NCBI GenBank assembly: GCA_937910685.1
Contig: CALEMP010000250.1
Coordinates: 18,668-82,667, forward strand
Source of the DNA: an uncultured bacterium
GTDB taxonomy: Bacteria > Planctomycetota > UBA1135 > GCA-002686595
Length of the DNA: 64,000 nt
Direction: 5' to 3'
Positions within the stretch are counted from its first letter, which is position 1. The number at the start of each line of letters is the position of its first letter. This document shows, in pieces, positions 51,709 to 60,079 of the stretch. The notes beneath the pieces were generated by a model. That model did no database searches, had not been told where the DNA came from, and saw only the letters and a program-made list of their open reading frames with translations. A program made the translations under genes and the position numbers.

Positions 51709-53904
51709 TCAAGTCAGGATGTGGAAGGCCGCCAAAAGGAGCGCCCCGCCCACTGCAAAGGAAACGTACTGTTGAATGCGGCCGGTTTGCATCAGGCGTG
51801 CAACCGAACCCAGTGCCTGGGTGGTGTTACCCACCCAGTTGACTGCGCCATCGACAATGTTCTTGTCAATCCATGCGCAGAGGGTGCCAAGGCCCCGGCC
51901 CAATCGGCCGACTCCTAGAACCGTGCCATCGATGACGTTCTCGTCAATCCACTTCTGGCCTTTGGCAAGGCCCATGGTTCCACGGATCACGCTGGCGTTG
52001 ACCGCTTCGTCGACGTAGTACTTGTCGCGCACCGCTTCGTAGACAAGTCCGAGCTTGCTGGTGATGCGCGCTGGATCGAGCTTCTTCAAGCCATAGATCC
52101 AGAGGGCCGCAAAGAATCCCAGGGCAAGTACGCTCAGGGAAACGCCTACGGCCCAAACATGGCCCGTGTGTGCGGTGTGCTCGGTGACGGCGATCATGTT
52201 CATGGATGTCAGATCCAAGGAGCCGCCACGGGATGTGACGTACATGGTCTGCCATTGAACTAGGTTCGTGAACCAGGTGCCGTTGTTGGAAAGGGGATCC
52301 CCTGCCAACCAGAAGTGGCCGCCAAACATGCCCAGGGACGCCAGCCCAATCAGAGCGGCGGTCATGGGGATTGGAGACTCGTGGGCGTGATCGTGAATGT
52401 GCTGATCCCGCGGCTCCCCGAAGAAGGTCAGGAAGATCAGGCGGAACATGTAGAAGGTGGTCAGCATCGCCGCGAGGGGCAAGGCCACCAGGGCAAAGAC
52501 GTTGGCGCCACGCCACTGGGTCAAGGTGGAATCAATCACCGAGGCGATGATCCGGTCCTTGGAGTAATAGCCCGCAAACAACGGCATGCCCGCAATCGCC
52601 AGGGTGCAAATCAACATGCACATGAAGGTGATGGGCATCTTCTTGCGCAGCCCACCCATCTTCTGCATGTCTTGTTCGTGGTGGCACCCATGGATCACCG
52701 ATCCAGCCGACAGGAAGAGGCACGCCTTGAAGAACGCGTGGGTCACCATGTGGAAGAGGCCCGCCACAATGCCCAAGCCACCGGTACCTATGGCCGCAAC
52801 CATGAAACCGAGCTGACTGATGGTCGAGTAAGCCAAGACTCCCTTGATGTCATTCACCGTGCAACCGATGGTTGCGGCGAACAGAGCAGTGAAGGCACCC
52901 ACCGCGATCACAATCTGGAGAACCTCCGGCGACATCATCGGGAACATGCGCCCCAACAAGAACACGCCAGCAGCAACCATGGTCGCCGCGTGGATCATTG
53001 CCGACACGGGAGTCGGCCCTTCCATGGCGTCAGGCAGCCAGATGTGGAGGGGGAACTGGGCCGACTTGCCAACCGTGCCACCAAAGGTGAACAGGCCGGC
53101 GACGCTCATCCAGAAGGGATACTCGCCGTTGTTAGCCTCGACGATTTGCCCCCCCATGGTCCAAAGGTCCACAAAGCGGAAGCTTGAAATGACTCGCTCC
53201 CCTTCGATTGCGCCCTGGGCCAAAAGGTCGTTGTATTCCCTCGGCAAGAGGAAATAGAACATGGCCATTCCAAAGAACAGGCAGGTGTCCCCCACGCGAG
53301 TGGTCAAGAACGCCTTCTTACAAGCGGCCGCCGCGTGCTTGATGCGCGGACTGTCCGGGTCCTGGGCAAAGTGGCCAATGAGCAGGTAGCTCATGAAGCC
53401 CATCAGTTCCCAGAACACAAACAGGAACAGGATGTTGTCGCTGAGGATCAGCCCCAACATCGCAAAGGTGAACAACGAAATGTTGGCGAAGAAGATGTGG
53501 TAGCGCTTATCTCCCGCCATGTACCCGCTGGAGAACAGGTGCACCAGGAACGAAACCACGCCCACAACCATCAGCATGGCTGCCGCCAATCCGTCATACA
53601 GAATGCCTGCGATCAAGTTCTGATCACCGGGCACATCGGAAGTGTTGTACAGCCAGCGGAAGACCGGGCCATCAGGGGTCATGGCTGATTCGTTCCAGAA
53701 CGGCAGGGGCCCCACATGCCCCATGGCGTGCGCAAAGAACATATAGACCGTGATGCACATCACGATGAACATGCCCCCCAGCAGCATCCAGTCACCCTTG
53801 CGGGGCAGGTTGCGGCCAAAGAAGATCTGGACCACATACCCCAAGAGGGGGATCAGTGGCACCGCCAACAGCAGCAGGTAGTCGTTCGGGGTAAGAGTGT
53901 TCAT
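51709..53904 (-). CDS. nuoL: NADH-quinone oxidoreductase subunit L
   Basis: 731 residues. About 16 transmembrane helices and the long lateral helix HL near the C-terminus are expected and fit the hydrophobicity. The proton-channel core shows KSAQFPLHIWLPDAMEGPTPVSA and the DIKGVLAYSTISQLGFM segment. The C-terminal region ends with further helices and is a little longer than in E. coli. It is the distal antiporter-like subunit of complex I. It follows nuoK by five bases, so the coupling is tight. Confidence 0.97.
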   Translation of the reverse strand: MNTLTPNDYLLLLAVPLIPLLGYVVQIFFGRNLPRKGDWMLLGGMFIVMCITVYMFFAHAMGHVGPLPFWNESAMTPDGPVFRWLYNTSDVPGDQNLIAGILYDGLAAAMLMVVGVVSFLVHLFSSGYMAGDKRYHIFFANISLFTFAMLGLILSDNILFLFVFWELMGFMSYLLIGHFAQDPDSPRIKHAAAACKKAFLTTRVGDTCLFFGMAMFYFLLPREYNDLLAQGAIEGERVISSFRFVDLWTMGGQIVEANNGEYPFWMSVAGLFTFGGTVGKSAQFPLHIWLPDAMEGPTPVSAMIHAATMVAAGVFLLGRMFPMMSPEVLQIVIAVGAFTALFAATIGCTVNDIKGVLAYSTISQLGFMVAAIGTGGLGIVAGLFHMVTHAFFKACLFLSAGSVIHGCHHEQDMQKMGGLRKKMPITFMCMLICTLAIAGMPLFAGYYSKDRIIASVIDSTLTQWRGANVFALVALPLAAMLTTFYMFRLIFLTFFGEPRDQHIHDHAHESPIPMTAALIGLASLGMFGGHFWLAGDPLSNNGTWFTNLVQWQTMYVTSRGGSLDLTSMNMIAVTEHTAHTGHVWAVGVSLSVLALGFFAALWIYGLKKLDPARITSKLGLVYEAVRDKYYVDEAVNASVIRGTMGLAKGQKWIDENVIDGTVLGVGRLGRGLGTLCAWIDKNIVDGAVNWVGNTTQALGSVARLMQTGRIQQYVSFAVGGALLLAAFHILT

Positions 53905-53909
53905 GGGTG

Positions 53910-54212
53910 CTAGTCGCGCAGCATGTCCGCATCACTGGGGCGGATACTCTGGAACAGGTGAAAGACGTTGAGCACGATCGCAAGGGCAATCGCCGCTTCG
54001 GCCGCCGCCAGGATGATCACAAAGATGGCGAACATGCGCCCTTCGAGACCTCCGTTGCCAAAGCGGTTGATGGCAACGAAGTTGATGTTGGCCGCGTTCA
54101 GAATCATTTCGATGCCCATCAGGACATAGAGGATGTTCCGGCGACTGATAATGCAGACGATGCCCAGCACAAACAGTACTCCGGCAACTCCCATGTAAGC
54201 TTCAACGCCCAT
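53910..54212 (-). CDS. nuoK: NADH-quinone oxidoreductase subunit K
   Basis: 100 residues with three transmembrane helices, the family length. The conserved glutamates lie in LMGIEMILNAANINFVA and AAAEAAIALAIVLNVF, both needed for the proton path. Its ATG overlaps the nuoJ stop by one base (TGATG). The LDYVLMGIEM-like stretch is the usual signature. Confidence 0.97.
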   Translation of the reverse strand: MGVEAYMGVAGVLFVLGIVCIISRRNILYVLMGIEMILNAANINFVAINRFGNGGLEGRMFAIFVIILAAAEAAIALAIVLNVFHLFQSIRPSDADMLRD

Positions 54213-54829
54213 CAGGCAGCCTCCTCGGGTTCGAAATCAGCAGTTCGGCGTCGCGCGATGTAAACCGCTGCGACCAGGGCCACGGTCAGCAAGAAAGCGG
54301 CCAACTCGAATGCCACCACGTATTGCTCTGGGTGAAGGAATGCCAAGCCCACGGACTGGTCTTGGCTGGTCATTGGGGTCAACTCTTCCACGGGCAAGAC
54401 CGCAAGAGACTCGGTGGCGTCCATAACGTGCTTCCAAACCAGGCTTGCGCCGCCGAGCACAAGCACCAGAGTTCCGCCGATACGGGGCAGGCTGCGCTCG
54501 CCAAGATCCGGCGGAGTGAGCATCACACCGAAGAGGATCAGGGCCAAGATGCCGCCCACATAGATCAGGATCTGGGCCATGGCGAGGAAGTCGCTGCCCA
54601 GCAGCAAAAACAAACCGGCCACACCCATGAAGGTCGCCATCAGCGAGAACGCGCTGCGTACCACCGAGCGTTCCCAGATGCACATCAAGGAGCCGGCGAT
54701 GGTGAAGGACGAGAAGAACCCAAAGGCCATGCCCTCGGCTCCATGGGACACCAAGCCGTAACCCACGCTCGTCAGAATCGCGAGGGTCAATAGGCCGTAG
54801 AAAGCACGCTGTTGATGCAGGATGCTCAT
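54212..54829 (-). CDS. nuoJ: NADH-quinone oxidoreductase subunit J
   Basis: 205 residues, five transmembrane helices. The core has FLLLGSDFLAMAQILIYVGG and a following ILFGVMLTPPD segment, both characteristic of NuoJ. It sits in the membrane arm next to NuoK and NuoA. Its stop overlaps the nuoK start, and its start overlaps the nuoI stop, showing tight coupling. The C-terminus is short and acidic. Confidence 0.95.
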   Translation of the reverse strand: MSILHQQRAFYGLLTLAILTSVGYGLVSHGAEGMAFGFFSSFTIAGSLMCIWERSVVRSAFSLMATFMGVAGLFLLLGSDFLAMAQILIYVGGILALILFGVMLTPPDLGERSLPRIGGTLVLVLGGASLVWKHVMDATESLAVLPVEELTPMTSQDQSVGLAFLHPEQYVVAFELAAFLLTVALVAAVYIARRRTADFEPEEAA

Positions 54830-55368
54830 CAGGACTTAGCCCCATCCCCATTTTCAGCAGCGGCTTTCTCCGCAGCTTTCGCTGCCTTCGCCGCGTCCTT
54901 GACCTTCTTCTTCTCCTCGGCTTCGCGCTTGCGCACCCGGGCGTCCGGGGACATTCCCTGGAAGGACAAGAGGTCGAATTTCAACTCACTGCGGTCCTCG
55001 ACCACCAGTGCGAACTCCGTGCCCATGTGAATGCAGTCCTTCGGGCAGGGATAGACGCACAGCTCACAGAACATGCACTTCTGGTAGTCGAGGGTGAAAG
55101 ACACCCACTCGAGCTCCTTGCCATGCCGAATGGCGTCCATCTCGATGCAGTCAATTGGGCAAGCGCGCGCGCAGGCCAAGCAATCGATGCACTTCTCTTG
55201 CTCAAGGTAGTGGATCCCCCGATAACGATCGGGGATGGGCAAGCGCTCATCGGGGTATTGAACCGTGATTGGCTTGCGGAGCAAGTATTTGCCCGTGATA
55301 CGCATGCCGACCACAGTCGACTTAAGCGTATCCCAGACGTCTTGAAAATATCTATTTGCGCGGACCAT
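54829..55368 (-). CDS. nuoI: NADH-quinone oxidoreductase subunit I
   Basis: 179 residues. Two 4Fe-4S motifs are clear: C60-x2-C63-x2-C66-x3-C70 and C98-x2-C101-x2-C104-x3-C108, plus C74 and C112. These are the N6a and N6b clusters that carry electrons to NuoB. The last 35 or so residues are an Ala/Lys/Glu-rich helix tail (KDAAKAAKAAEKAAAENG) not found in most NuoI proteins. The gene lies one base after the nuoH-side boundary and overlaps nuoJ by one base. Confidence 0.96.
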   Translation of the reverse strand: MVRANRYFQDVWDTLKSTVVGMRITGKYLLRKPITVQYPDERLPIPDRYRGIHYLEQEKCIDCLACARACPIDCIEMDAIRHGKELEWVSFTLDYQKCMFCELCVYPCPKDCIHMGTEFALVVEDRSELKFDLLSFQGMSPDARVRKREAEEKKKVKDAAKAAKAAEKAAAENGDGAKS

Positions 55369-55369
55369 C

Positions 55370-56521
55370 TTAAGAAAAAATCAGGTGTTGCAGCGCCTCC
55401 CATGAGGCGGCGCCAAGGACACAGAACAGGGCTAACGGCGTGAGATACTTGTATCCCATGGTCATCACTTGATCGATACGCACGCGGGGCAAAGTCCAGC
55501 GCAGCCACATCATCAAGAAGATGCCAACAAAGCCTTTGAACAGCACTGTGCCGAAGCAAACCAAGCTGAACACCAGCGAGGTATCTTCCATGCCGGATGC
55601 ACGCAGAGCACCGGTCAAGGGGCTTTCGAAGCCACCGAACCAGAAGAACGCGCCAAGGACGCTCATGAGCAACATGGCGGCGTATTCCTCGAAGAAGAAA
55701 AACGACCAGCGGATGCCGGAGTACTCGGTCATGAACCCCGCAACCAGCTCGGACTCGGCTTCGGGCAAGTCGAATGGTGCGCGCTTCGTTTCGGCCAATG
55801 CGGCGACCACATAGATCAAGAAGGCGGGGAGCAAGAAGGGGTTGGTGAAGATTGCCCACTTCATGCCGAACCAGCCGGACTGCATGGCGCTGGCCTCGGT
55901 CAGGCTGAAGGTACCCAGCACGAAGAGAGGCGCCAGGAGCGACAAGCCCAAGGGGATCTCGTAGGCCACCACTTGGGCCGCCTCGCGCATGGCGCCATAG
56001 AGCGACCACTTGGAAGCCGAGGCCCAGCCGGCCATCACCACGCCGATGGTTGTGGTGGATGAAAGGGCCAGGATTGCAAAGACGCCCAAGTCCATGCGAC
56101 CAAACCACCAGTCGTAGGAGAGGGGGAAGGCGACCATGGCCCCAAAGATCGAGCCCAGCACGATGGCCGGCGCAATCCAGAACAGGGTCCGGTCCGCATC
56201 CTTGGGAATCATGTCTTCCTTGAGCAGCAGCTTGACTCCGTCCGCAAGGGACTGGGCCCAGCCATGCCAACCGCCCGCGTACATGGGGCCAGTCCGGCAC
56301 TGGATGTGACCGGAGACCTTACGCTCCAACCACACACAGAACATGACGAGCACGCTCATCACCGCCAAGAAGATCGACATGCCCAGCATGACTCCGCCGA
56401 AGGTCACGACCCACCCGGGAATTATCTCGGGCAGGGGCAGCCACTCGAGGATACGCACGAAGACATTGCTGTCCGGGTGAACCGGATGTCCCAGCACCGC
56501 GTCTGCTTGCTCTTGAATCAT
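55370..56521 (-). CDS. nuoH: NADH-quinone oxidoreductase subunit H
   Basis: 383 residues, eight transmembrane helices. The family signatures are ERKVSGHIQCRTGPMYAG near the start of the core and the conserved RAPFDLPEAESELVAGFMTE loop, which forms the quinone-chamber entrance. NuoH anchors the peripheral arm to the membrane. It overlaps the nuoD stop by four bases (ATGA), so here it directly follows nuoD without the usual nuoEFG. Confidence 0.97.
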   Translation of the reverse strand: MIQEQADAVLGHPVHPDSNVFVRILEWLPLPEIIPGWVVTFGGVMLGMSIFLAVMSVLVMFCVWLERKVSGHIQCRTGPMYAGGWHGWAQSLADGVKLLLKEDMIPKDADRTLFWIAPAIVLGSIFGAMVAFPLSYDWWFGRMDLGVFAILALSSTTTIGVVMAGWASASKWSLYGAMREAAQVVAYEIPLGLSLLAPLFVLGTFSLTEASAMQSGWFGMKWAIFTNPFLLPAFLIYVVAALAETKRAPFDLPEAESELVAGFMTEYSGIRWSFFFFEEYAAMLLMSVLGAFFWFGGFESPLTGALRASGMEDTSLVFSLVCFGTVLFKGFVGIFLMMWLRWTLPRVRIDQVMTMGYKYLTPLALFCVLGAASWEALQHLIFS

Positions 56522-57747
56522 CGGTCTGTTTCTCCGATCACGATGTCCGTTGAGCCGATGATCGCAACCGAGTCAGCCAACAGGGTGCCAGGCATGAGCT
56601 CTTCGACCACCGCAATGTTGGTGAAGGAGGGCCCGCGCACTCGACAACGGACGGCTACCTTGCCTCCGTCGGAGTGCACATAGTGCCCCAGTTCTCCGCG
56701 CGGGTTTTCGATGCCCACGTAGGCTTCTCCCGCGGGGACCTTAATCACCTTGGGAATCTCGCCGATGATCGGGCCGTCTTCGATGACTCCCAAGCACCAG
56801 CGCACGAGCTTGATGGACTCCATCATCTCTTCAACGCGCACATAGAAACGGTCCCAGGAATCACCCAACTCGCCTTTCTCGCCGGAGCCCACGGGAACCT
56901 TGAAAGCGCCCGCTTCATAGGCCTCGCCATAGGCCATGTAAGGCATATCCCGGCGCAGGTCAAAGTCCACCCCGCTGCCGCGTAGCATGGGGCCGGTCAA
57001 GCCGAAGTCGATGGCCATGTCCTTGGGGATCACGCCAACGTGAGCGGTTCGCTTGATGAAAATGTGGTTGAGGGCCAGCAAATCGCGGTACTCCTTCCAT
57101 TTCTCCTCGAACACATCGCAGAAGTGCCCAACCTCCTTCAGCCAGCCGGGAGGCGCGTCATTGAAGACGCCGCCGATGCGGATGTAGGAATAGGTCAGAC
57201 GCGCGCCGCAAATCTTCTCGAACAAGGCTTGGATCCACTCACGCTCGCGGAAGGCATAAAGGAACGGGGTGATTGCGCCAATGTCCAAGCCGTAGGTGCC
57301 ATAGGCCACCAGGTGCGAAGCAATCCGGTTCAGCTCCACGTTGATCGTGCGCAACAAGACCGCGCGACGGGGAATCTCTAGGCCCGGCATGAGCGCTTCC
57401 ACGGCCATGCTGTAACCCAAATTGTTGTTCATCGCCGCCAAGTAGTCGTAGCGGTCGGTGTAGGGCAAGTATTGCAGCCACTCCACGTTCTCGCCGATCT
57501 TCTCGGCGCAGCGGTGCAGATAACCCAAGTGCACCTGAGAGCCTGTTACTAGCTCGCCGTCACAGCGAATCAGAACCCGCATCACCCCGTGGGTCGCTGG
57601 GTGCTGGGGGCCCATGTTGACCTCCATGTCCGAGGTCTTCACGTCAAAGAAGAATTCTTCCTCGCCGCTGGACAAGGTGCGTCGCTCTTCCGCGCGATAG
57701 GAGGACTTGTGGTCCTTCTCGGGTGTGTTTGAGGTGGAATTACTCAC
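56518..57747 (-). CDS. nuoD: NADH-quinone oxidoreductase subunit D
   Basis: About 409 residues. The quinone-site signature NMGPQHPATHGVMRVL is followed by HLGYLHRCAEKIGE, RTINVELNRIASHL and the late ENPRGELGHYVHSDGG segment. It forms the quinone pocket with NuoB and is homologous to NiFe-hydrogenase large subunits. I prefer the GTG at 57747, which overlaps the nuoC stop by eight bases; the open frame continues another 66 bases inside nuoC. The N-terminal extension of about 35 residues is charged. It is separate from, not fused to, nuoC. Confidence 0.96.
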   Translation of the reverse strand: MSNSTSNTPEKDHKSSYRAEERRTLSSGEEEFFFDVKTSDMEVNMGPQHPATHGVMRVLIRCDGELVTGSQVHLGYLHRCAEKIGENVEWLQYLPYTDRYDYLAAMNNNLGYSMAVEALMPGLEIPRRAVLLRTINVELNRIASHLVAYGTYGLDIGAITPFLYAFREREWIQALFEKICGARLTYSYIRIGGVFNDAPPGWLKEVGHFCDVFEEKWKEYRDLLALNHIFIKRTAHVGVIPKDMAIDFGLTGPMLRGSGVDFDLRRDMPYMAYGEAYEAGAFKVPVGSGEKGELGDSWDRFYVRVEEMMESIKLVRWCLGVIEDGPIIGEIPKVIKVPAGEAYVGIENPRGELGHYVHSDGGKVAVRCRVRGPSFTNIAVVEELMPGTLLADSVAIIGSTDIVIGETDR

Positions 57748-58255
57748 AGGAGATTCCGTGGTACTCGGTGGGGAATTCGTAATCTTTACGCAGGGGGAAA
57801 CCCTTCCAATCATCGGGCAGCAGAATCTTACGCGGGTCGGGGTGACCTTCGAATGTGATGCCGAACATTTCAGAGCACTCGCGCTCGTGCCAGTTGGCGG
57901 CGCGGTAGACCGCAGTGGCGGAGGCGATGCTGAGGGCGCTCTTAGGCAAGTGAGCCTTGATCGCCAGACGATGGCGGTACTTCAAGGAAAGCAACTGAAT
58001 CAAGACCCATAGGTCGTCCCCATCTGCGGCGGGGTCGGACGCGGTGAGATCGATCAGCAAGTCAAATTGCAGCCGGGACTCGTCGCGGCATGCCGTAAGG
58101 AGGGGCACGATCTCGGCCGGGTCCACCAACAGGAAAGGCATACCCGCGCGGCCGGGGTCTTTCTCCTTCTTGTTAGCGGGCCGCGGTTCATCGCAGCCCA
58201 ATAGACCGACCACGCCGGCGGCCTTCAGAGTGTCGTGAATCGCTTGGAGTTCCAT
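57740..58255 (-). CDS. nuoC: NADH-quinone oxidoreductase subunit C
   Basis: 171 residues. The C-terminal half carries the signature YRAANWHERECSEMFGITFEGHPD with the downstream LPDDWKGFPLRKDY. It contacts NuoD and NuoI in the peripheral arm. The N-terminal part is more variable and includes a charged loop around PANKKEKDPGRAG. It lies 30 bases after the nuoB stop and overlaps nuoD. Confidence 0.96.
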   Translation of the reverse strand: MELQAIHDTLKAAGVVGLLGCDEPRPANKKEKDPGRAGMPFLLVDPAEIVPLLTACRDESRLQFDLLIDLTASDPAADGDDLWVLIQLLSLKYRHRLAIKAHLPKSALSIASATAVYRAANWHERECSEMFGITFEGHPDPRKILLPDDWKGFPLRKDYEFPTEYHGISCE

Positions 58256-58285
58256 GCTTGGTTGATTGGGTGAGCGCCTAGGCGA

Positions 58286-58786
58286 TCAAAGGGTGTGCGC
58301 GGGGCGACGGATAACCGGAGTACGCTTGATCTTCTCTTGGAGCTTCATGAGGCCCTCGAGGAGCGCCTCGGGGCGCGGGGGACATCCGGCGATGTAAACG
58401 TCGACGGGAATGATGCGGTCAACGCCCTTCATGACCGTGTATCCGTACTTGAAGTAAGGGCCGCCACCAGTGGCGCAGGCGCCCATGGCGATCACGTACT
58501 TAGGGGAGGGCATCTGGTCGTAAAGTCGCTTGACGCGCTCGCCCATTTTGAAGTTCACCGTGCCCGCCACGATCATCAGGTCCGCTTGGCGAGGAGAAGC
58601 GCGGAATGCGCCCGCGCCAAAGCGGTCAAGGTCATGGTGCGCAGCTCCCACAGCCATCATCTCGATGGCGCAGCAGGCCAGACCAAAGGTCATGGGCCAA
58701 ATGCTGTTCAACCGTGCCCAGTTGAGAAGCCAATCAACCTTTGTGGTCAGGACGTTGTCGTCGAGGGACTCTTCTAGTAAACCCAT
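58286..58786 (-). CDS. nuoB: NADH-quinone oxidoreductase subunit B
   Basis: 166 residues. The N2 4Fe-4S cluster ligands are C38-C39 (tandem, [11 protein letters not shown]), C104 (MGACATGGG) and C135 ([13 protein letters not shown]). N2 is the terminal cluster that reduces quinone. The rest has the expected [20 protein letters not shown] segment. It is 24 bases downstream of the nuoA stop. Confidence 0.98.
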   Translation of the reverse strand: MGLLEESLDDNVLTTKVDWLLNWARLNSIWPMTFGLACCAIEMMAVGAAHHDLDRFGAGAFRASPRQADLMIVAGTVNFKMGERVKRLYDQMPSPKYVIAMGACATGGGPYFKYGYTVMKGVDRIIPVDVYIAGCPPRPEALLEGLMKLQEKIKRTPVIRRPAHTL

Positions 58787-58810
58787 TTGTGTTCCTATAT
58801 TCCTTGGAGC

Positions 58811-59308
58811 CTAGGCGGCGTCCTCGTCGGGGTCGGAATCGGAGTCAGATGACTCGTCGGTAAGTGTGCTGATGTCCGGAATCGAAGTGCTCTCGCGCTT
58901 GCCCGTGGGCACATAAGCTTCCTTCGTCCAAGTGAGGATCCAGTCCAGGTCACCCTTGACCCATACCGCAACCAATCCAAAGAACAGGATGGTGACGAAC
59001 ATGAAGCCCTTGGCCAGTGCCCAGAGGCCAATCTCGGGGATCTCGAATGCCCGGTTCAAGACCATGGCCCAAGGAAAGAGGAAGGCAATCTCAACCGCGA
59101 AGATCACATAGATCAAAGCGACCGTGTAGTAGCGGATGTCAAATTGAATCCACGAGCTGCCAATGGCCTCTTCGCCGCACTCGTAAGTTTCGAGCCCGTC
59201 CGTGCCTTTCCGCTTGGGCCGAACCAGCGAACCAAGCGTCAGGTTGACGATGACGAACAGGAAGCCCACCACGAGGAAAACCAGAACATTCAGGTAGTCA
59301 AAATGCAT
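58811..59308 (-). CDS. nuoA: NADH-quinone oxidoreductase subunit A
   Basis: 165 residues from the ATG at 59308. Three transmembrane helices and the signature ETYECGEEAIGSSWIQFDIRY and IYVIFAVEIAFLFPWA are clear; the Cys in that loop is the redox-switch position. After the third helix there is an unusually long hydrophilic tail of about 45 residues rich in Ser/Asp. It is the first gene of the operon. The frame is open upstream to 59443, but without family similarity. Confidence 0.94.
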   Translation of the reverse strand: MHFDYLNVLVFLVVGFLFVIVNLTLGSLVRPKRKGTDGLETYECGEEAIGSSWIQFDIRYYTVALIYVIFAVEIAFLFPWAMVLNRAFEIPEIGLWALAKGFMFVTILFFGLVAVWVKGDLDWILTWTKEAYVPTGKRESTSIPDISTLTDESSDSDSDPDEDAA

Positions 59309-59628
59309 GGCTTGTTTGGACTTGGGGTCGGGGGGATGTGGTGGGACGCCCAGCGCTGCAGAATGCCGTATCCCCTTGAGAAACAAGGAGATGTGGCGTT
59401 TTGTCGCACTGCCGATGTCGTAAGACAGAGGGCGAAGTTCCAACTCAGATTCAGTGGGGATTTCGGGAACTCGGGCGAGATTCTAGAGGGGTGTCCGTGA
59501 ACGGTCAAGCGAGGTGGCTCTTTCGGCCCGATCTTGTCGCAGAAAAATCACCAGGTGAAACCACGAGGCCCCTGAAAGGGTCTCTCCCTGCGGCCCTTTT
59601 TTCTCCCACGCGCCCCGCCCCGCCACCC

Positions 59629-59922
59629 ATGAAATTGCATTCCCAAGCCCCCGGCCAGAGCATCCGAGACGCGTCCCTTGAGGTCGAGCCAGAGATCCCT
59701 GCCCTCCGGGCACCGTCCCGCTCGTGGTCCTCAATCCTCGCCCCACCCGCCCTGGGGGCCTCTGCGTTGGTCCACTTCGGGGTGCCAACCCTGCTTTCCA
59801 TGCCCTCATTTGGGGGCAGGGGGGAGTTTTCCTGGTTAGGCTCTTGGCTTGAGTGCATACAAGACACGGGATGGAGGTCCACCTTGGCAATTTTCCTTGG
59901 CCTAGTGGCATTGCGCATGTGA
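59629..59922 (+). CDS. Doubtful small protein
   Basis: 97 codons from an ATG at 59629. Third positions are moderately GC-rich, and the end (STLAIFLGLVALRM) could be a short membrane segment. No family is recognised and there is no ribosome site. An opposing frame of similar length exists, so this may be non-coding. Confidence 0.2.
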   Translation: MKLHSQAPGQSIRDASLEVEPEIPALRAPSRSWSSILAPPALGASALVHFGVPTLLSMPSFGGRGEFSWLGSWLECIQDTGWRSTLAIFLGLVALRM

Positions 59923-59935
59923 CCAGGGGTGTCTC

Positions 59936-59949
59936 ATAGGGTTTTCCCC
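59936..59949 (+). promoter_or_regulatory. Shared 14-base motif upstream of radical-SAM-like gene
   Basis: ATAGGGTTTTCCCC, identical to 31864-31877. Here it is followed by TAT, so ATAGGG and CCCTAT form an inverted repeat around TTTTC. It lies about 130 bases before the ATG at 60080 and may be a regulator site. Confidence 0.3.
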
Positions 59950-60079
59950 TATAGACGAAATGGGCCGATGGGGTTATTCTATTTCCCTCGCGCGGACTTC
60001 TATGTACCGCCGTACGACTTCCCTGGCAGGGCCCACGCGGCCCCCAGTTGCCCAACGATCTGCGCGAGACATTTATCAA

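Larger units (their letters stand above)
59309..60079. other. Largely unassigned region upstream of nuoA
   Basis: About 770 bases separate nuoA from the radical-SAM-like gene on the other strand. The part next to nuoA should contain the nuo promoter. A possible short gene at 59629-59922 is listed separately. The 14-base motif at 59936 lies near the right end. I see no other recognisable element. Confidence 0.5.
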
